64,000 nt of DNA, from positions 248,001 to 312,000 of the forward strand of contig CAVZVW010000004.1 of NCBI GenBank assembly GCA_963778845.1, written 5' to 3'. This DNA comes from CAVZVW01 sp963778845 (lineage in GTDB: Bacteria > Actinomycetota > Actinomycetes > Actinomycetales > Kineosporiaceae). Under the pieces are notes generated by a model. It worked only from the letters and a program-made list of their open reading frames with translations. It was not told the origin of the DNA and ran no database searches. A program made the position numbers and the translations under genes. Numbering within the stretch: the first letter of the stretch is position 1; the number at the start of each line of letters is the position of its first letter. This document shows positions 1-12,802 of the stretch, piece by piece.

Positions 1-1438
1 GGCTCGCGGTCACGGTCGACCCCACGCTGCTCGACGACGAGCCGGCTGACACCAGCGCAACGACGTCCGCCGCCCCCTCGGGGGGGCGCGCAGCCCCGGT
101 CGTCGACGTGCGCGGAGTCTCCGGGGGCCAAGCCGTCGACGACTGGGCAGCTGAGCGCAGGGCTACCGACGGAAGGTCTGTCGACGCGACACCTGTCAAC
201 GGCGCGGGGCCGGCGGGGGGTACGGGTCTGGGGAGAACGGGTCCGGACCAGGGGGAATGGACACCCAGCGCCCCTCTCACCGCTACGGCGACGAGGAGAG
301 CCTCGACGCCGCTGTCCGCTCTGCCGCCTCGCCCGACCGACCGGACTTCGGCGATCCCACGCGACCTGGCACGGGGCGCAGCGCGTCCGGTCGGCCCACC
401 GAGCCGGCTCGCCTGAACCCGAAGTACACATTCGAGACCTTCGTCATCGGGGCGAGCAACCGCTTCGCCCACGCCGCTGCGGTCGCCGTCGCCGAGGCAC
501 CGGCCAAGGCGTACAACCCCCTCTTCGTCTACGGGGAGTCCGGCCTCGGCAAGACCCATCTGCTGCACGCGATCGGCCACTACGCCCAGAACCTCTACCC
601 GGGGGTCCGGGTGCGCTACGTGAACTCCGAGGAGTTCACCAACGACTTCATCAACAGCATCCGGGACGACAAGGCCAGCGCCTTCCAGCGCCGCTACCGC
701 GACGTCGACGTCCTGCTCATCGACGACATCCAGTTCCTCCAGGGCAAGGTGCAGACCCAGGAGGAGTTCTTCCACACCTTCAACACTCTGCACAACGCGA
801 ACAAGCAGGTAGTGATCACTTCCGACGTCCCCCCCAAGCAGCTGGCCGGCTTCGAGGAGCGCATGCGGTCACGCTTCGAGTGGGGCCTCATCACCGACGT
901 CCAGCCACCGGACCTCGAGACGCGGATCGCGATCCTGCGCAAGAAGGCGATCGGGGAGCGTCTGCAGGTGCGTGACGACGTCCTCGAGTACATCGGCTCG
1001 AAGATCTCGACGAACATCAGGGAGCTGGAGGGCGCACTGATCCGCGTGACGGCGTTCGCCAGCCTCAACCGCCAGCAGGTAGACCTCTCGCTGGCCGAGA
1101 TCGTGCTCAAGGACCTCATCCCCGCGGACAACACCCCCGAGATCACGTCCGCCACGATCATGGCCCAGACCGCTGCCTACTTCGGGCTGACGATGGAGGA
1201 CCTTTGCGGTTCCTCGCGTTCGCGCGTACTCGTCAACGCCCGCCAGATCGCCATGTACCTGTGCCGCGAGCTCACCGACCTCTCGCTGCCCAAGATCGGT
1301 CAACAGTTCGGCGGGCGTGACCACACCACGGTCATCCACGCCGACCGTAAGATCCGGCACCTCATGGCGGAGCGGCGTTCGATCTACAACCAGGTGACCG
1401 AGCTCACCAACCGCATCAAACAGACCTCCCGCAGCTGA
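1..1438 (+). CDS. dnaA: Chromosomal replication initiator protein DnaA (5' partial, frameshifted)
   Basis: DnaA binds DnaA boxes at oriC and opens the origin in its ATP form. The window opens in the end of domain I in the frame starting at base 3 (residues [13 protein letters not shown] are typical). The variable linker follows, and the conserved part continues in the frame starting at base 2. Domain III has the Walker A motif GESGLGKT near 532-555, Walker [10 protein letters not shown] near 712-738, and domain IV ends with the DnaA signature [15 protein letters not shown] near 1309-1353. The two frames overlap between about 155 and 416, so one base is missing somewhere in the linker; a run of six G at 215-220 is a likely spot. 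Stops at 47-49 and 152-154 rule out reading the N-terminus in the second frame. The gene must be functional in a living cell, so a sequencing error is more likely than a true mutation. Confidence 0.95.
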
Positions 1439-1960
1439 GACGAAGCCAGACGCGTGCCAAACAACTCACAGGTCGAGACGACGATCACCTCAACAGATCA
1501 CCATCAGCTTCCTATTTGTCCGGATAATTTGTGATCCTCCGTTACGCTGGTATCACTCTGTGTTCATTTTGGCCGAACTGAACACTCTTCGTACACAGCT
1601 TGGGGACAAGTCTGTGGAGAAGTCTGCTGAATGACCTTCGTCGTGTGGTGGACATCCGGTGGAAACCCTGTGGTTCACGCGCCGAAACCTGTGGACCACC
1701 GGCGCAGAAGACGGGTGCAACCCGCACCGACGAACCCCGACATGCGGCCTCGTCCACCGTTGTCCCCAGGACACGGCGACGCCGTCGACACGTCCTGCAC
1801 ACCCCTGTGCCGCCCCGACGTGCTGCGACGGCTCTCGTCCACAGGATCCACACCCCCTATGACGACGTACCCCCTTCTCTTCTATTCAGGGGTGATCCAC
1901 GTACATCTGCCTCACGAACCGCTCCCCGCCTGCGCGCCGCACCCCTTGCGACTCGCGTAG
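1439..1960. other. oriC: Replication origin oriC, dnaA-dnaN intergenic region
   Basis: This noncoding gap of about 700 bases between dnaA and dnaN holds the expected origin. A comparatively AT-rich stretch lies at 1512-1566. It is followed by a cluster of DnaA-box-like 9-mers, close to the actinobacterial consensus TTGTCCACA, on both strands: TGGGGACAA 1601-1609, TGTGGAGAA 1613-1621, TGTGGTTCA 1669-1677, TGTGGACCA 1690-1698, TTGTCCCCA 1760-1768, TCGTCCACA 1835-1843 and GGATCCACA 1844-1852. The rest, up to the dnaN ribosome binding site at about 2130, shows no gene that I can support. Box boundaries are by eye. Confidence 0.85.
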
Positions 1961-2144
1961 CCTCATCCGGGCATGCCGCCTGCGGTGTCGGGCCGGGTGC
2001 CCGTACGCTCGTGTTCCGGTCGCCCGCGTCCTCGACTGCACCACGTCGTGAACGGTGCCGTGCGCGCGGGCCAGAAGGCGGGTAGGCACCTGGGCGTCGA
2101 GAGACGGGACCAGCGCCGCGAGAGCGTGGAGAAGGGACAGCGTC

Positions 2145-3274
2145 GTGAAGCTGCGGGTCGAACGGGACACCCTCGCCGAGGCCGTCACCTGGGCGGCCCG
2201 AGCCCTGCCCACACGCCCTCCTGTCCCGGTGCTCGCCGGCCTGCTTCTCGAGGCCGACCCCGAGGGCGTGCTTCGCCTCTCGAGCTTCGACTACGAGATC
2301 TCGGCACGCGTCGAGGTGGCCGCCGAGGTCTTCGACCCAGGCACGGTGCTCGTCTCCGGCCGGCTGCTCGCGGACATCTCCCGTGCTCTGCCTGGCAAGC
2401 CGGTGGACGTCTGGACGGACGGGACGCGGGTGGCGGTCACGTGCGGGGCCAGCCGTTTCACCCTCCTGACGATGCCGGTCGAGGAGTACCCGACTTTGCC
2501 GTCGATGCCACAGACGTCGGGGATCGTGGCCGGCGACGTGTTCACCGAGGCGGTCGCCCAGGTCACTGTGGCCGCGAGTCGGGACGAGACCCTGCCGATC
2601 CTCACCGGTGTGCGCATCGAGATCGAGGGGGAGCTGCTCACCCTCTGGCCACCGACCGCTACCGGCTCGCGTTGCGCACCCTCCCCTGGCGTCCAGCTGC
2701 GCCGTCAGCGAGCGCGATCGCTCTCGTACGCGGGCGCACACTCTCCGACGTGGCGAAGGCCCTGGGGGCGGCCGGGGACGTGGGCCTCGCCCTGGCCACC
2801 GGCGGCACCACCGAGCTCATCGGCTTCGAGGCGGGCGGTCGCCGGGCGACGTCCCTGCTCGTCGACGGGGAGTACCCGAAGGTGCGGGCCCTGTTCCCTG
2901 ACACCTCCCCGACCCACGCGGTGGTCGACACGCACGCCTTCATCGAGTCGGTGCGCCGCGTCGCGCTTGTGGCAGAGCGCAACACACCGGTGCGGCTCAC
3001 GTTCAGCGACGCGACGCTCACTCTCGAGGCCGGCCAGGGTGAGGACGCCCAGGCCTCCGAGGCCGTCGAGTGCTCCCTGGTCGGTGAGGAGCTGTCGATC
3101 GCGTTCAACCCACAGTTCCTGCTCGACGGGCTCGGCGCGCTGACCACGACGTACGCCCGGGTGTCGTTCACGATCCCGAGCAAGCCCGCCGTGATCTCCG
3201 GCCAGGCCGAGGCGGACGGGGACGACGACCCGGCCTACCGGTACCTCATCATGCCGGTACGCATGGCCGGCTGA
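2145..3274 (+). CDS. dnaN: DNA polymerase III beta subunit (sliding clamp), frameshifted
   Basis: The beta clamp forms a ring around DNA and tethers polymerase III; it also recruits other repair and replication factors. The GTG start at 2145 follows the strong site GGAGAAGGG at 2130-2138 and gives VKLRVERDTLAEAVTWAARA. The first half (to ELLTL, base 2645) and the second half (from ATDRYRLA, base 2648) are in different frames. The conserved ELLTLAATDRYRL block of the family is broken exactly at the junction, so one base is missing at about 2646. Downstream the clamp is complete and ends in YRYLIMPVRMAG, the canonical C-terminus. It follows oriC and precedes gnd, as in many actinobacteria. A sequencing error is the simplest explanation, because loss of dnaN would be lethal. 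Confidence 0.95.
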
Positions 3275-3311
3275 GCACAACTCCACCCAGAGCCCGAACG
3301 GAGGAGGCGCC

Positions 3312-4214
3312 GTGCACATCGGACTCGTCGGGCTGGGCCGGATGGGCGCGAACATGCGCACCCGGCTGCGAGCCGCCGGCATCGAGGTCAGCGGGTACAG
3401 CCAGGAAGCAGGCGTGCGCGACGTCGACTCCCTCGCCGCGCTCGCCGCCGTCATCGACAGACCGCGCATCGTCTGGGTGATGGTCCCAGCAGGTCCCGCG
3501 ACGGCCGAGACCGTCGAGACCCTGGCCGGGCTGCTGGCGCCCGGTGACCTCGTGATCGAGGGCGGCAACTCGCGGTTCACCGACGACCTGGTGCACGCCG
3601 AGACGCTGGCGTCGAAGGGGATCGGCTACCTCGACTGCGGTGTCTCCGGCGGCGTCTGGGGCCTGGAGAACGGGTACGGCCTCATGGTGGGGGGTCCTGC
3701 CGGGGACGTCGCCCGCGCGATGCCGATCTTCGACGCCCTGCGCCCTGGCGGCCCACGTGAGGAAGGCTTCGTCCATGCGGGCGGGGTCGGCGCGGGCCAC
3801 TACGCGAAGATGGTCCACAACGGGATCGAGTACGGCCTGATGCAGGCCTACGCGGAGGGCTACGAGCTGCTCGCGGCGAAGGGCCTGGTCACCGACGTGC
3901 CGGGGACGTTCAAGGCGTGGACACGCGGCACAGTCGTTCGCTCCTGGCTGCTCGACCTGCTCGTCCTCGCCCTCGACGCCGACGCCGACCTCGCCGCCAT
4001 CAGGGGCTTCGTCAACGACTCCGGTGAGGGGCGCTGGACCGTCGAGGAGGCCATCGCGAACTCGGTGCCGATGCCCGTGATCAGCTCTGCCCTCTTCGCG
4101 CGGTTCGCGTCGCGGCAGGAGGACTCCCCGGCGATGAAGGCCGTCGCGGCGCTGCGCAACCAGTTCGGCGGGCATGCCGTGACTGCGGCGCAACCGACCG
4201 CCGAGCCGTCGTAG
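3312..4214 (+). CDS. gnd: 6-phosphogluconate dehydrogenase, decarboxylating (short type)
   Basis: It oxidatively decarboxylates 6-phosphogluconate to ribulose 5-phosphate in the cytosolic pentose phosphate pathway. The 300-residue protein is the short, YqeC-like form rather than the 470-residue form. Visible signs are the N-terminal Rossmann motif [12 protein letters not shown], the substrate-loop residues [19 protein letters not shown] near residue 105, and the catalytic helix [19 protein letters not shown] near residue 170. The GTG start at 3312 sits after GGAGG at 3301-3305. It lies between dnaN and recF, a common place for gnd in actinobacteria, with recF starting 23 bases after its stop. 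Confidence 0.95.
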   Translation: MHIGLVGLGRMGANMRTRLRAAGIEVSGYSQEAGVRDVDSLAALAAVIDRPRIVWVMVPAGPATAETVETLAGLLAPGDLVIEGGNSRFTDDLVHAETLASKGIGYLDCGVSGGVWGLENGYGLMVGGPAGDVARAMPIFDALRPGGPREEGFVHAGGVGAGHYAKMVHNGIEYGLMQAYAEGYELLAAKGLVTDVPGTFKAWTRGTVVRSWLLDLLVLALDADADLAAIRGFVNDSGEGRWTVEEAIANSVPMPVISSALFARFASRQEDSPAMKAVAALRNQFGGHAVTAAQPTAEPS

Positions 4215-4237
4215 ACGACGGCCGACGCCGCGGCCCC

Positions 4238-5428
4238 GTGCACCTCACCCACCTCTCCCTCACCGACTTCCGGTCCTACACCGGTGCCGAGGTCGCTCTC
4301 ACGCCCGGCGTGACCGCGCTCATCGGACCGAACGGTCAAGGCAAGACCAACCTCGTCGAGGCCGTCGGCTACGTCGCCATGCTCAGCAGCCACCGGGTCG
4401 CGACCGACGCGCCGCTGGTAAGACTGGGGGCCCCTAGAGCGGTGGTCCGAGCGGCGATCGCCCGCGGCGGGCGGTCCACCCTGGTCGAGCTCGAGATCAA
4501 CGCCGGCGGCGCCAACCGGGCACGGGTGAACCGCGCCGCCGTCCCCCGGGCCCGTGACGTGCTGGGGTTGCTGCGCACCGTGCTCTTCGCCCCGGAGGAC
4601 CTCGCCCTGGTGAAGGGCGACCCGGACGGGCGCCGACGCTTCCTCGACGACCTGCTGGTCGTACGGTCGCCGAGGCTGGCCGGGGTGCGGGCCGACTTCG
4701 AGCGGGTTCTTCGGCAGCGCAACGCCTTGCTCAAGAGCGCCGGCGCCACGATCAAGGCCGGCCGCGGTGACGTGCGCACCCTGGACGTCTGGGACTCCCA
4801 CCTCGCCACGGTGGGGGCCGAGCTGCTGGCCGCGCGGCTGCGGCTGACCCGGGACCTCTCACCGCTGACCGCCGCGGCCTACGCGGCAGTGAGCAGCGAC
4901 AGGGCCGAGGCTCAGCTGGCCTACCGCAGCAGCCTGGGCGAGGAGGTCACAGCGGGCGGCCCCTCCTCCGGCGGCGGCAGCGCCGGCGGGCACGCCGCGG
5001 ACCCGGCCGACCGAGAGCTGCTCGCGGCCCGCATGCTGGACGCGATGGCCCGTTCGCGGCAGGTCGAGCTCGACCGGGGTGTGAGCCTGGTGGGCCCGCA
5101 TCGGGACGACCTGGTGATCAGCCTCGGCCCTCTCCCCGCCAAGGGCTATGCCAGTCACGGCGAGGCGTGGTCGCTGGCACTCGCCCTGCGGCTGGCCAGC
5201 TATGAGCTGCTACGCGCCGATGCCGGCGAGGTGGGCGACGGCGAGCCGGTGCTGATCCTCGACGACGTCTTCGCCGAGCTGGACGCCGGGCGGCGAGACC
5301 GTCTCGCGGCGCTCGTCGCGAAGGCCGACCAGGTGCTCGTGACGGCTGCCGTGCCCCAGGACGTCCCGGACGTGCTCGAGGGCGCGCGCCTTGACGTGAT
5401 GGATGGCGAGGTGCGCCGTGTCCGATGA
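4238..5428 (+). CDS. recF: DNA replication and repair protein RecF
   Basis: RecF is an SMC-like ATPase that loads RecA at single-strand gaps with RecO and RecR. The 396-residue protein has the Walker A motif [12 protein letters not shown] near residue 30, the ABC-type signature and Walker B ([12 protein letters not shown]) near residue 345, and the usual N-terminal [13 protein letters not shown] glycine-serine rich insertion (residues about 240-253) interrupts the coiled region. The GTG start is at 4238. The next gene, DUF721, begins inside its last codons at 5418, so translation is probably coupled. Confidence 0.95.
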   Translation: MHLTHLSLTDFRSYTGAEVALTPGVTALIGPNGQGKTNLVEAVGYVAMLSSHRVATDAPLVRLGAPRAVVRAAIARGGRSTLVELEINAGGANRARVNRAAVPRARDVLGLLRTVLFAPEDLALVKGDPDGRRRFLDDLLVVRSPRLAGVRADFERVLRQRNALLKSAGATIKAGRGDVRTLDVWDSHLATVGAELLAARLRLTRDLSPLTAAAYAAVSSDRAEAQLAYRSSLGEEVTAGGPSSGGGSAGGHAADPADRELLAARMLDAMARSRQVELDRGVSLVGPHRDDLVISLGPLPAKGYASHGEAWSLALALRLASYELLRADAGEVGDGEPVLILDDVFAELDAGRRDRLAALVAKADQVLVTAAVPQDVPDVLEGARLDVMDGEVRRVR

Positions 5429-5969
5429 CCCTCCCCTGGAGCGCGGGCAGGCCGGCGCGGCCGACGCCGGTCCCGACGCGGTGCGGGCTGCCCTCAACCG
5501 CGCCCGGGCCGGCGCACTCGCGCGCGGCGTACAACCCGGGCCCCGGACGACGCCCGGACGACGTCGTCGTGTTGCCGGGGAGGCACGCCGCTCGGGTGCC
5601 GGCCCGGATGCCCGGGACCCGCAGCCGCTCGCGGCCGGCATCGACAGGCTGGTCAGCGAGCGAGGGTGGACGACTGCCGTCGCCGTCGGGGGGGTGCTCG
5701 GCCGCTGGGACGCCGTCGTCGGGGCCGACGTCGCGGCACACTGCCGGCCCGAGATGTTCGCCGAAGGCGTGCTGACGGTCCGTGCGGACTCGACGGCGTG
5801 GGCCACGCAGATGCGTCTGCTGGCCCCGGCGTTGATGCGCCGCCTCGGCGAGGAGGTCGGGGAAGGGATGGTGACCAAGGTGGTCGTTCGGGCGCCGTCG
5901 GGTCCGTCCTGGGTGCGCGGCCTGCGGGTCGCACACGGCGCACAGGGCCCCCGCGACACCTACGGCTGA
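5418..5969 (+). CDS. DUF721 (DciA-related) protein
   Basis: This 183-residue protein belongs to the DUF721 family, found between recF and gyrB in actinobacteria. DciA members in other bacteria help load or operate the replicative helicase; a similar role here is inference. The conserved core is in the second half ([20 protein letters not shown], then [17 protein letters not shown] and the [16 protein letters not shown] block). The N-terminal 70 residues are Arg/Ala/Pro rich and probably disordered. I chose GTG 5418 because it overlaps the recF stop; an in-frame ATG at 5403 is an alternative. Confidence 0.85.
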   Translation: MSDDPPLERGQAGAADAGPDAVRAALNRARAGALARGVQPGPRTTPGRRRRVAGEARRSGAGPDARDPQPLAAGIDRLVSERGWTTAVAVGGVLGRWDAVVGADVAAHCRPEMFAEGVLTVRADSTAWATQMRLLAPALMRRLGEEVGEGMVTKVVVRAPSGPSWVRGLRVAHGAQGPRDTYG

Positions 5970-8450
<2,481 letters not shown>

Positions 8451-8559
8451 CCCGGCTGCGGCCACCCTGACGGCGCCCGCGTGCGTCCTGATGGACGGCG
8501 GCAGGAGTTCCGGTCCGCAGCAGCCGACGACATGACGGCGAACCCGACGAAGGACGACA

Positions 8560-11226
8560 GTGACCGAGCAGCCACCGCCGCAGCCGGCGAACCCCGGCGG
8601 GCGCATCGAGCCCATCGACCTGCAGCTGGAGATGCAGCGCTCGTACCTCGACTACGCGATGAGCGTCATCGTGTCGCGGGCGCTGCCCGACGTGCGCGAC
8701 GGCCTGAAGCCGGTGCACCGGCGCGTGCTGTACGCCATGCACGACGGCGGCTACCGGCCGGACAGGAGCTACTCCAAGTGCGCCCGTGTCGTCGGCGACG
8801 TCATGGGCCAGTACCACCCGCACGGCGACTCAGCGATCTACGACACCCTGGTGCGCCTGGCTCAGCCGTGGGCGCTGCGCTACCCCCTGGTGGACGGTCA
8901 GGGCAACTTCGGCTCACCGGGCAACGACCCCGCAGCCGCGATGAGGTACACCGAATGTCGGATGGCGCCGCTGGCCACGGAGATGGTCCGCGACATCGAC
9001 AAGGACACCGTCGACTTCGCGCCGAACTACGACGGCAAGACCCGCGAGCCGACCGTGCTGCCCAGCCGGTTCCCCAACCTGCTGGTCAACGGGTCGGCGG
9101 GGATCGCCGTCGGCATGGCAACCAACATCCCGCCGCACAACCTGCGGGAGGTGGTCGACGGCGTCCAGTGGCTCCTGGCCAACCCGCAGGCCGACGACGA
9201 GGAGCTGCTGCGTCAGCTGCTGCTGCGCGTGAAGGGGCCCGACTTCCCGACGCGCGGGCTGATCATGGGCACGCGGGCCATCGAGGACGCGTACCGGACG
9301 GGCCGCGGTCAGATCACGATGCGCGCCGTGGTCGAGGTCGAGGAGATCCAGGGCCGCACGTGCCTGGTGGTCACCGAGCTGCCCTACCAGGTGAACCCCG
9401 ACAACCTCAAGGTGAAGATCGCCGAGCTCGTGGACTCCGGTCGCGTACAGGGGATCGCGAACCTGCTCGACGACACCTCCGGCAAGACCGGGCTGCGCAT
9501 CGTCATCGTCCTCAAGCGCGACGCCGTCGCGAAGGTCGTGCTGAACAACCTCTACAAGCACACCCAGCTGCAGGACACGTTCGGGGCCAACATGCTCGCC
9601 CTCGTCGACGGCGTCCCGCGCACCCTGAGCCTCGACAAGTTCGTGCGGCACTGGCTGGACCACCAGGTCGACGTCATCATCCGCCGCACGACATACCTGC
9701 TCGGAGAGGCCGAGCGCCAGGCCCACCTCTACCGCGGGTACGTCAAGGCCCTCGACGCCCTCGACGCCGTCATCGCACTGATCCGGTCCTCGGCCACGGT
9801 GGAGGACGCGCGCACGGGACTGGTGGCGCTGCTCGACATCGACGAGGTGCAGGCCGAGGCGATCCTCACGATGCAGCTGCGCCGGCTCGCGGCGATGGAG
9901 CGGCAGAAGACCATCGAGGAGCTGGCCCGGCTCGAGGCCCAGATCGCCGACTACCAGGACATCCTGGCCTCCCCGCCGAGGCAGCGGCAGATCGTCAGCG
10001 ACGAGCTCAAAGAGGTCGTCGACAAGTACGGGGACGAGCGGCGCACCACGATCCTTCCCTACGACGGGGACATGGACATCGAGGACCTCATCCCCCAGGA
10101 GGAGGTCGTCGTCACCATCACCCGCGACGGCTACGCCAAGCGCACCCGCTCCGACGCCTACCGAGCCCAGCGCCGTGGCGGCAAAGGCATCCGCGGCGCG
10201 CAGCTGCGCAGCGACGACGTCGTCTCGCACTTCTTCGTGACGACCACGCACCACTGGCTGCTGTTCTTCACGAACCTGGGCCGGGTGTACCGCGCCAAGG
10301 CCTACGAGCTGCCCGAGGCCGGGCGCGACGCCAAGGGCCAGCACGTGGCGAACCTGCTCGCGTTCCAGCCGGGCGAGGAGATCGCCGAGGTCCTCGACAT
10401 CGAGGACTACGGCGCGGCTCCGTTCCTGGTACTGGCCACCCGTGACGGCAGGGTCAAGAAGACCCGGCTCGAGGAGTACGACTCCAACCGCTCCGGCGGG
10501 GTGATCGCCGTCAACCTGCTCGACGGCGACGAGGTGGTCGCCGCGCGCCTGGTGGACGCCGACGAGGACCTGCTGCTCGTGTCCCGCAAGGGCATGTCCG
10601 TGCGGTTCACCGCGGACGACGCGGCGTTGAGGCCGATGGGACGCGCGACGTCCGGCGTCCAGGGCATGCGGTTCCGACCGGGTGACAGGCTGCTCTCGAT
10701 GGACGCCGTGCGCGACGTCGAGGGTGCCTACGTCTTCGTCATGACCGAGGGCGGGTACGCCAAGCGCACGGCGGTCGACCAGTACCGGCCGCAGGGCCGC
10801 GGCGGGCTCGGGATCAAGGTGGCGAAGCTGTCCGAGGAGCGCGGCGACCTGGTGGGCGCTCTCATCGTGAGTGCGGACGACGAGGTGCTGGTGATCCTCG
10901 AGCGCGGCAAGGTCGTCCGCTCCCCGGTCTCGGGCGTGCCGGCGAAGGGTCGCGACACGATGGGTGTGGTGTTCGCCAAGCCGGATGCCGGCGACCGCAT
11001 CATCGCTGTCGCCCGCAACTCCGAGCGCACACTCGGGGGCGAGCCGACGGCCGACGAGGACGAGGACACCGCCGCGGTCGACGAGGCCCCCGTGGCGTCC
11101 CTCGGTGGGGTCGAGGATGGTTCTGCCCGAGTTTCAGGTGGTTCTTCACCGAACGCCTTCGTCGAAGACGGCGAGGATGCCGTACCGTCGAGTGAGTCGC
11201 ATGACAGCGGAGGTGACGACGAGTGA
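8560..11226 (+). CDS. gyrA: DNA gyrase subunit A
   Basis: GyrA cuts and reseals DNA. The 888-residue protein starts at GTG 8560 after AAGGACGACA. The breakage-reunion domain opens with [20 protein letters not shown] and carries the catalytic tyrosine in [11 protein letters not shown], near residue 130. The C-terminal beta-pinwheel has the GyrA box QRRGGKG near residue 545. A long acidic, poorly conserved tail of about 60 residues ends the protein, as in several actinobacterial GyrA proteins. Its stop overlaps the start of the DUF3566 gene (GTGA). Confidence 0.97.
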   Translation: MTEQPPPQPANPGGRIEPIDLQLEMQRSYLDYAMSVIVSRALPDVRDGLKPVHRRVLYAMHDGGYRPDRSYSKCARVVGDVMGQYHPHGDSAIYDTLVRLAQPWALRYPLVDGQGNFGSPGNDPAAAMRYTECRMAPLATEMVRDIDKDTVDFAPNYDGKTREPTVLPSRFPNLLVNGSAGIAVGMATNIPPHNLREVVDGVQWLLANPQADDEELLRQLLLRVKGPDFPTRGLIMGTRAIEDAYRTGRGQITMRAVVEVEEIQGRTCLVVTELPYQVNPDNLKVKIAELVDSGRVQGIANLLDDTSGKTGLRIVIVLKRDAVAKVVLNNLYKHTQLQDTFGANMLALVDGVPRTLSLDKFVRHWLDHQVDVIIRRTTYLLGEAERQAHLYRGYVKALDALDAVIALIRSSATVEDARTGLVALLDIDEVQAEAILTMQLRRLAAMERQKTIEELARLEAQIADYQDILASPPRQRQIVSDELKEVVDKYGDERRTTILPYDGDMDIEDLIPQEEVVVTITRDGYAKRTRSDAYRAQRRGGKGIRGAQLRSDDVVSHFFVTTTHHWLLFFTNLGRVYRAKAYELPEAGRDAKGQHVANLLAFQPGEEIAEVLDIEDYGAAPFLVLATRDGRVKKTRLEEYDSNRSGGVIAVNLLDGDEVVAARLVDADEDLLLVSRKGMSVRFTADDAALRPMGRATSGVQGMRFRPGDRLLSMDAVRDVEGAYVFVMTEGGYAKRTAVDQYRPQGRGGLGIKVAKLSEERGDLVGALIVSADDEVLVILERGKVVRSPVSGVPAKGRDTMGVVFAKPDAGDRIIAVARNSERTLGGEPTADEDEDTAAVDEAPVASLGGVEDGSARVSGGSSPNAFVEDGEDAVPSSESHDSGGDDE

Positions 11227-11867
11227 GCCCGTCCGAGCAGGTCTACAGCCCGGGCTCTCCCCCACGTGTCTCCGGACGGGCGCAGCAGGCGCCCTCGGCG
11301 ACGGCTGCCCCGTCGGCTCCTGCCCAGGCCCCGGCTCCTGCCCAGGCTCCGGCTCCGCAGCCGGCCCAGGCGGCACGGCCCAACGGTGCCTCGGCGGGGC
11401 CCGCTCCCGGTGCACAGGGAAGGTCGGGCTCGCCCGGGGGACCTGTCCAGCAGGCACCGGCACGACCGACCCCCCAGACGCAGGGGATCCCGACCAGGCC
11501 GGGACAGCCGCGACGGGTGCGCCTGACGCTGGCTCGGCTCGACCCCTGGTCGGTCCTGAAGCTCTCGTTCCTGCTCGCGGTCGGCATCGGGGTCTCGATC
11601 GTCATCTCGACCATCGTGCTCTGGTCGGTGCTCGACGGGATGGGGGTCTTCACGAACATGGAGACCCTGCTCAACGAGATCGTCGGGGCGGAGAACAAGG
11701 TCGACATCTACCAGTACGTCGGACTCAGCCGCGTCGTTGCGCTCTCGACAGTGCTCGCCGTCGTCAACGTGGTACTCCTGACGGCCCTCGCCACTCTGGG
11801 GTCGTTCCTGTACAACCTCGCCGCCGGGCTCGTCGGTGGCCTGCACGTCACCCTGTCCGACGACTGA
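11223..11867 (+). CDS. DUF3566 transmembrane protein
   Basis: This 214-residue membrane protein is of the DUF3566 family and regularly follows gyrA in actinobacteria; its function is unknown. The first 95 residues are rich in Pro, Ala and Gln and look disordered. The conserved part begins at [20 protein letters not shown], followed by two predicted membrane helices (about residues 117-140 and 176-205). The GTG start at 11223 overlaps the gyrA stop by four bases, so the two are probably cotranscribed and translationally coupled. Confidence 0.9.
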   Translation: MSPSEQVYSPGSPPRVSGRAQQAPSATAAPSAPAQAPAPAQAPAPQPAQAARPNGASAGPAPGAQGRSGSPGGPVQQAPARPTPQTQGIPTRPGQPRRVRLTLARLDPWSVLKLSFLLAVGIGVSIVISTIVLWSVLDGMGVFTNMETLLNEIVGAENKVDIYQYVGLSRVVALSTVLAVVNVVLLTALATLGSFLYNLAAGLVGGLHVTLSDD

Positions 11868-11901
11868 TACATGGCGCCCGGGGCCAACTACCCGATCCGG
11901 T

Positions 11902-11931
11902 TTGGGCGGCCCCGGCGCACTGGGGTACCCT
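11902..11931 (+). promoter_or_regulatory. Putative promoter of tRNA-Ile
   Basis: TTGGGC at 11902-11907 and TACCCT at 11926-11931 are separated by 18 bases and lie about 48 bases before the tRNA. They fit a sigma-70-type promoter by eye. Confidence 0.45.
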
Positions 11932-11979
11932 CGACCGGCGCGGGCAGGGACCGGCACTTCGCGGTCGGCCACCACGCAC

Positions 11980-12053
11980 GGGCCTATAGCTCAGTCGGTT
12001 AGAGCGCTTCCCTGATAAGGAAGAGGTCGGAAGTTCAAGTCTTCCTAGGCCCA
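11980..12053 (+). tRNA. tRNA-Ile (GAT anticodon)
   Basis: The acceptor stem GGGCCTA 11980-11986 pairs with TAGGCCC 12046-12052, and the discriminator base is A. The D arm (GCTCAGTCGGTTAGAGC), the anticodon loop CTGATAA with GAT, and the T arm (GGTTCAAGTC-type) are all present. CCA is not encoded. Confidence 0.97.
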
Positions 12054-12094
12054 CCCGTGCCGGTCACCACAACGTGCGAGGAAGGGGGATCGGC

Positions 12095-12211
12095 ATGAAG
12101 AAGCTCATCATCGCTGCGACAGTCGCGGCCGCTGCGTTCGCCGTCTGGCGCAAGATCGAGTCGGGCAAGGCGGAGCAGGCGCTCTGGGCCGAGGCGACCG
12201 ACGCAGTCTGA
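12095..12211 (+). CDS. DLW-39 family small protein
   Basis: This 38-residue protein begins MKKLIIAATVAAAAFAVWRK and ends AEQALWAEATDAV. The length, the single N-terminal hydrophobic helix and the LW-x-EATD end match the DLW-39 family, which occurs next to gyrA-tRNA-Ile in actinobacteria. Its function is unknown. It has an excellent ribosome binding site, GAGGAAGGGGG at 12078-12088. Many annotation pipelines miss it because it is so short. Confidence 0.85.
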   Translation: MKKLIIAATVAAAAFAVWRKIESGKAEQALWAEATDAV

Positions 12212-12299
12212 GCCGACGGCTTCCTCACCTACTGGGCCTTGACGCACCGACTCGAGGGCCACCGGCTTCGGTGGTCATCGGGGCTCGGTGGCCCGATCA

Positions 12300-12330
12300 C
12301 AGGACGGGCCGGCCCCACCGGCCCGTCCTG
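12300..12330. terminator. Strong hairpin after the DLW-39 gene
   Basis: CAGGACGGGCCGG (12300-12312) and CCGGCCCGTCCTG (12318-12330) form a perfect 13-bp stem with a five-base loop. No U tract follows, which is usual for actinobacterial terminators. A short run of repeated CGGCC units follows at about 12333-12355. Confidence 0.7.
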
Positions 12331-12431
12331 ATCCGGCCCGGCCCGGCCCGGCCCGTCTCACCACCGCCGACGCGCGGATCTCTCGTCGGCCGGTGAGACC
12401 CTCGGATCCACCGGCCCCTCGGGGCCAGCCT

Positions 12432-12507
12432 GGGGGCGTGGCGCAACTGGCAGCGCACCTGCTTTGCAAGCAGGGGGTTACGGGTTCGAGTCCCGTCGCC
12501 TCCACCA
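12432..12507 (+). tRNA. tRNA-Ala (TGC anticodon)
   Basis: The acceptor GGGGGCG 12432-12438 pairs with CGCCTCC 12497-12503, with one G-T pair. The anticodon stem CCTGC/GCAGG encloses TTTGCAA with anticodon TGC, and the T arm GGGTTCGAGTCCC is clear. Here the CCA end is encoded (12505-12507), unlike the neighbouring tRNA-Ile. Confidence 0.97.
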
Positions 12508-12702
12508 GGTTCTCTAGGTCAGGGCCGCATGGGTCAGCCCCCACCGATGGCCGAGTGCCTTGTTCGTACTGCTGAAGGACGGCAGTCGTGGCGCGGGCGG
12601 ACGGGGTCCATGCCGCTGCTCGCGACGCTCAGCGGTCCCTCAACGACGCGTCGGGACCGCCTCAGCGGCGACCTGACGATGTTCTCCCAGGATCGGCTCG
12701 TG

Positions 12703-12794
12703 CGTCCAGATGTCCACGGCTAGTACGTCCAGATGCCCACCGGCGATGCGTCCAGACGTCCACGAAGGATGCGTCCAGATGTCCACGTGACGGG
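12703..12794. repeat. Four tandem repeats with exact 23-bp period
   Basis: The 15-base core CGTCCAGATGTCCAC occurs at 12703-12717, 12726-12740 (one change), 12749-12763 (one change) and 12772-12786, each start exactly 23 bases after the last. The eight bases between cores vary. The array ends only about 15 bases before the start of the ATPase gene. The rest of the 290-base gap after tRNA-Ala shows no supported gene. Confidence 0.85.
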
Positions 12795-12802
12795 TCGCGG
12801 TG

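Noticed and set aside
1973..2640. Long frame before the second half of dnaN
   Set aside because: Only the part after 2648 is dnaN; upstream it is the wrong frame of dnaN and origin sequence.
2640..2650. Programmed frameshift in dnaN
   Set aside because: No slippery sequence or downstream pseudoknot is evident, and dnaA shows a similar one-base problem, so error is simpler.
11980..12507. Integrated element at a tRNA
   Set aside because: No integrase, transposase or repeated tRNA 3' end was found near any of the three tRNAs.
12703..12794. CRISPR-like array
   Set aside because: The repeats are 15 bases with only 8-base gaps and there are no cas genes; a CRISPR would have longer repeats and 30-40 base spacers.
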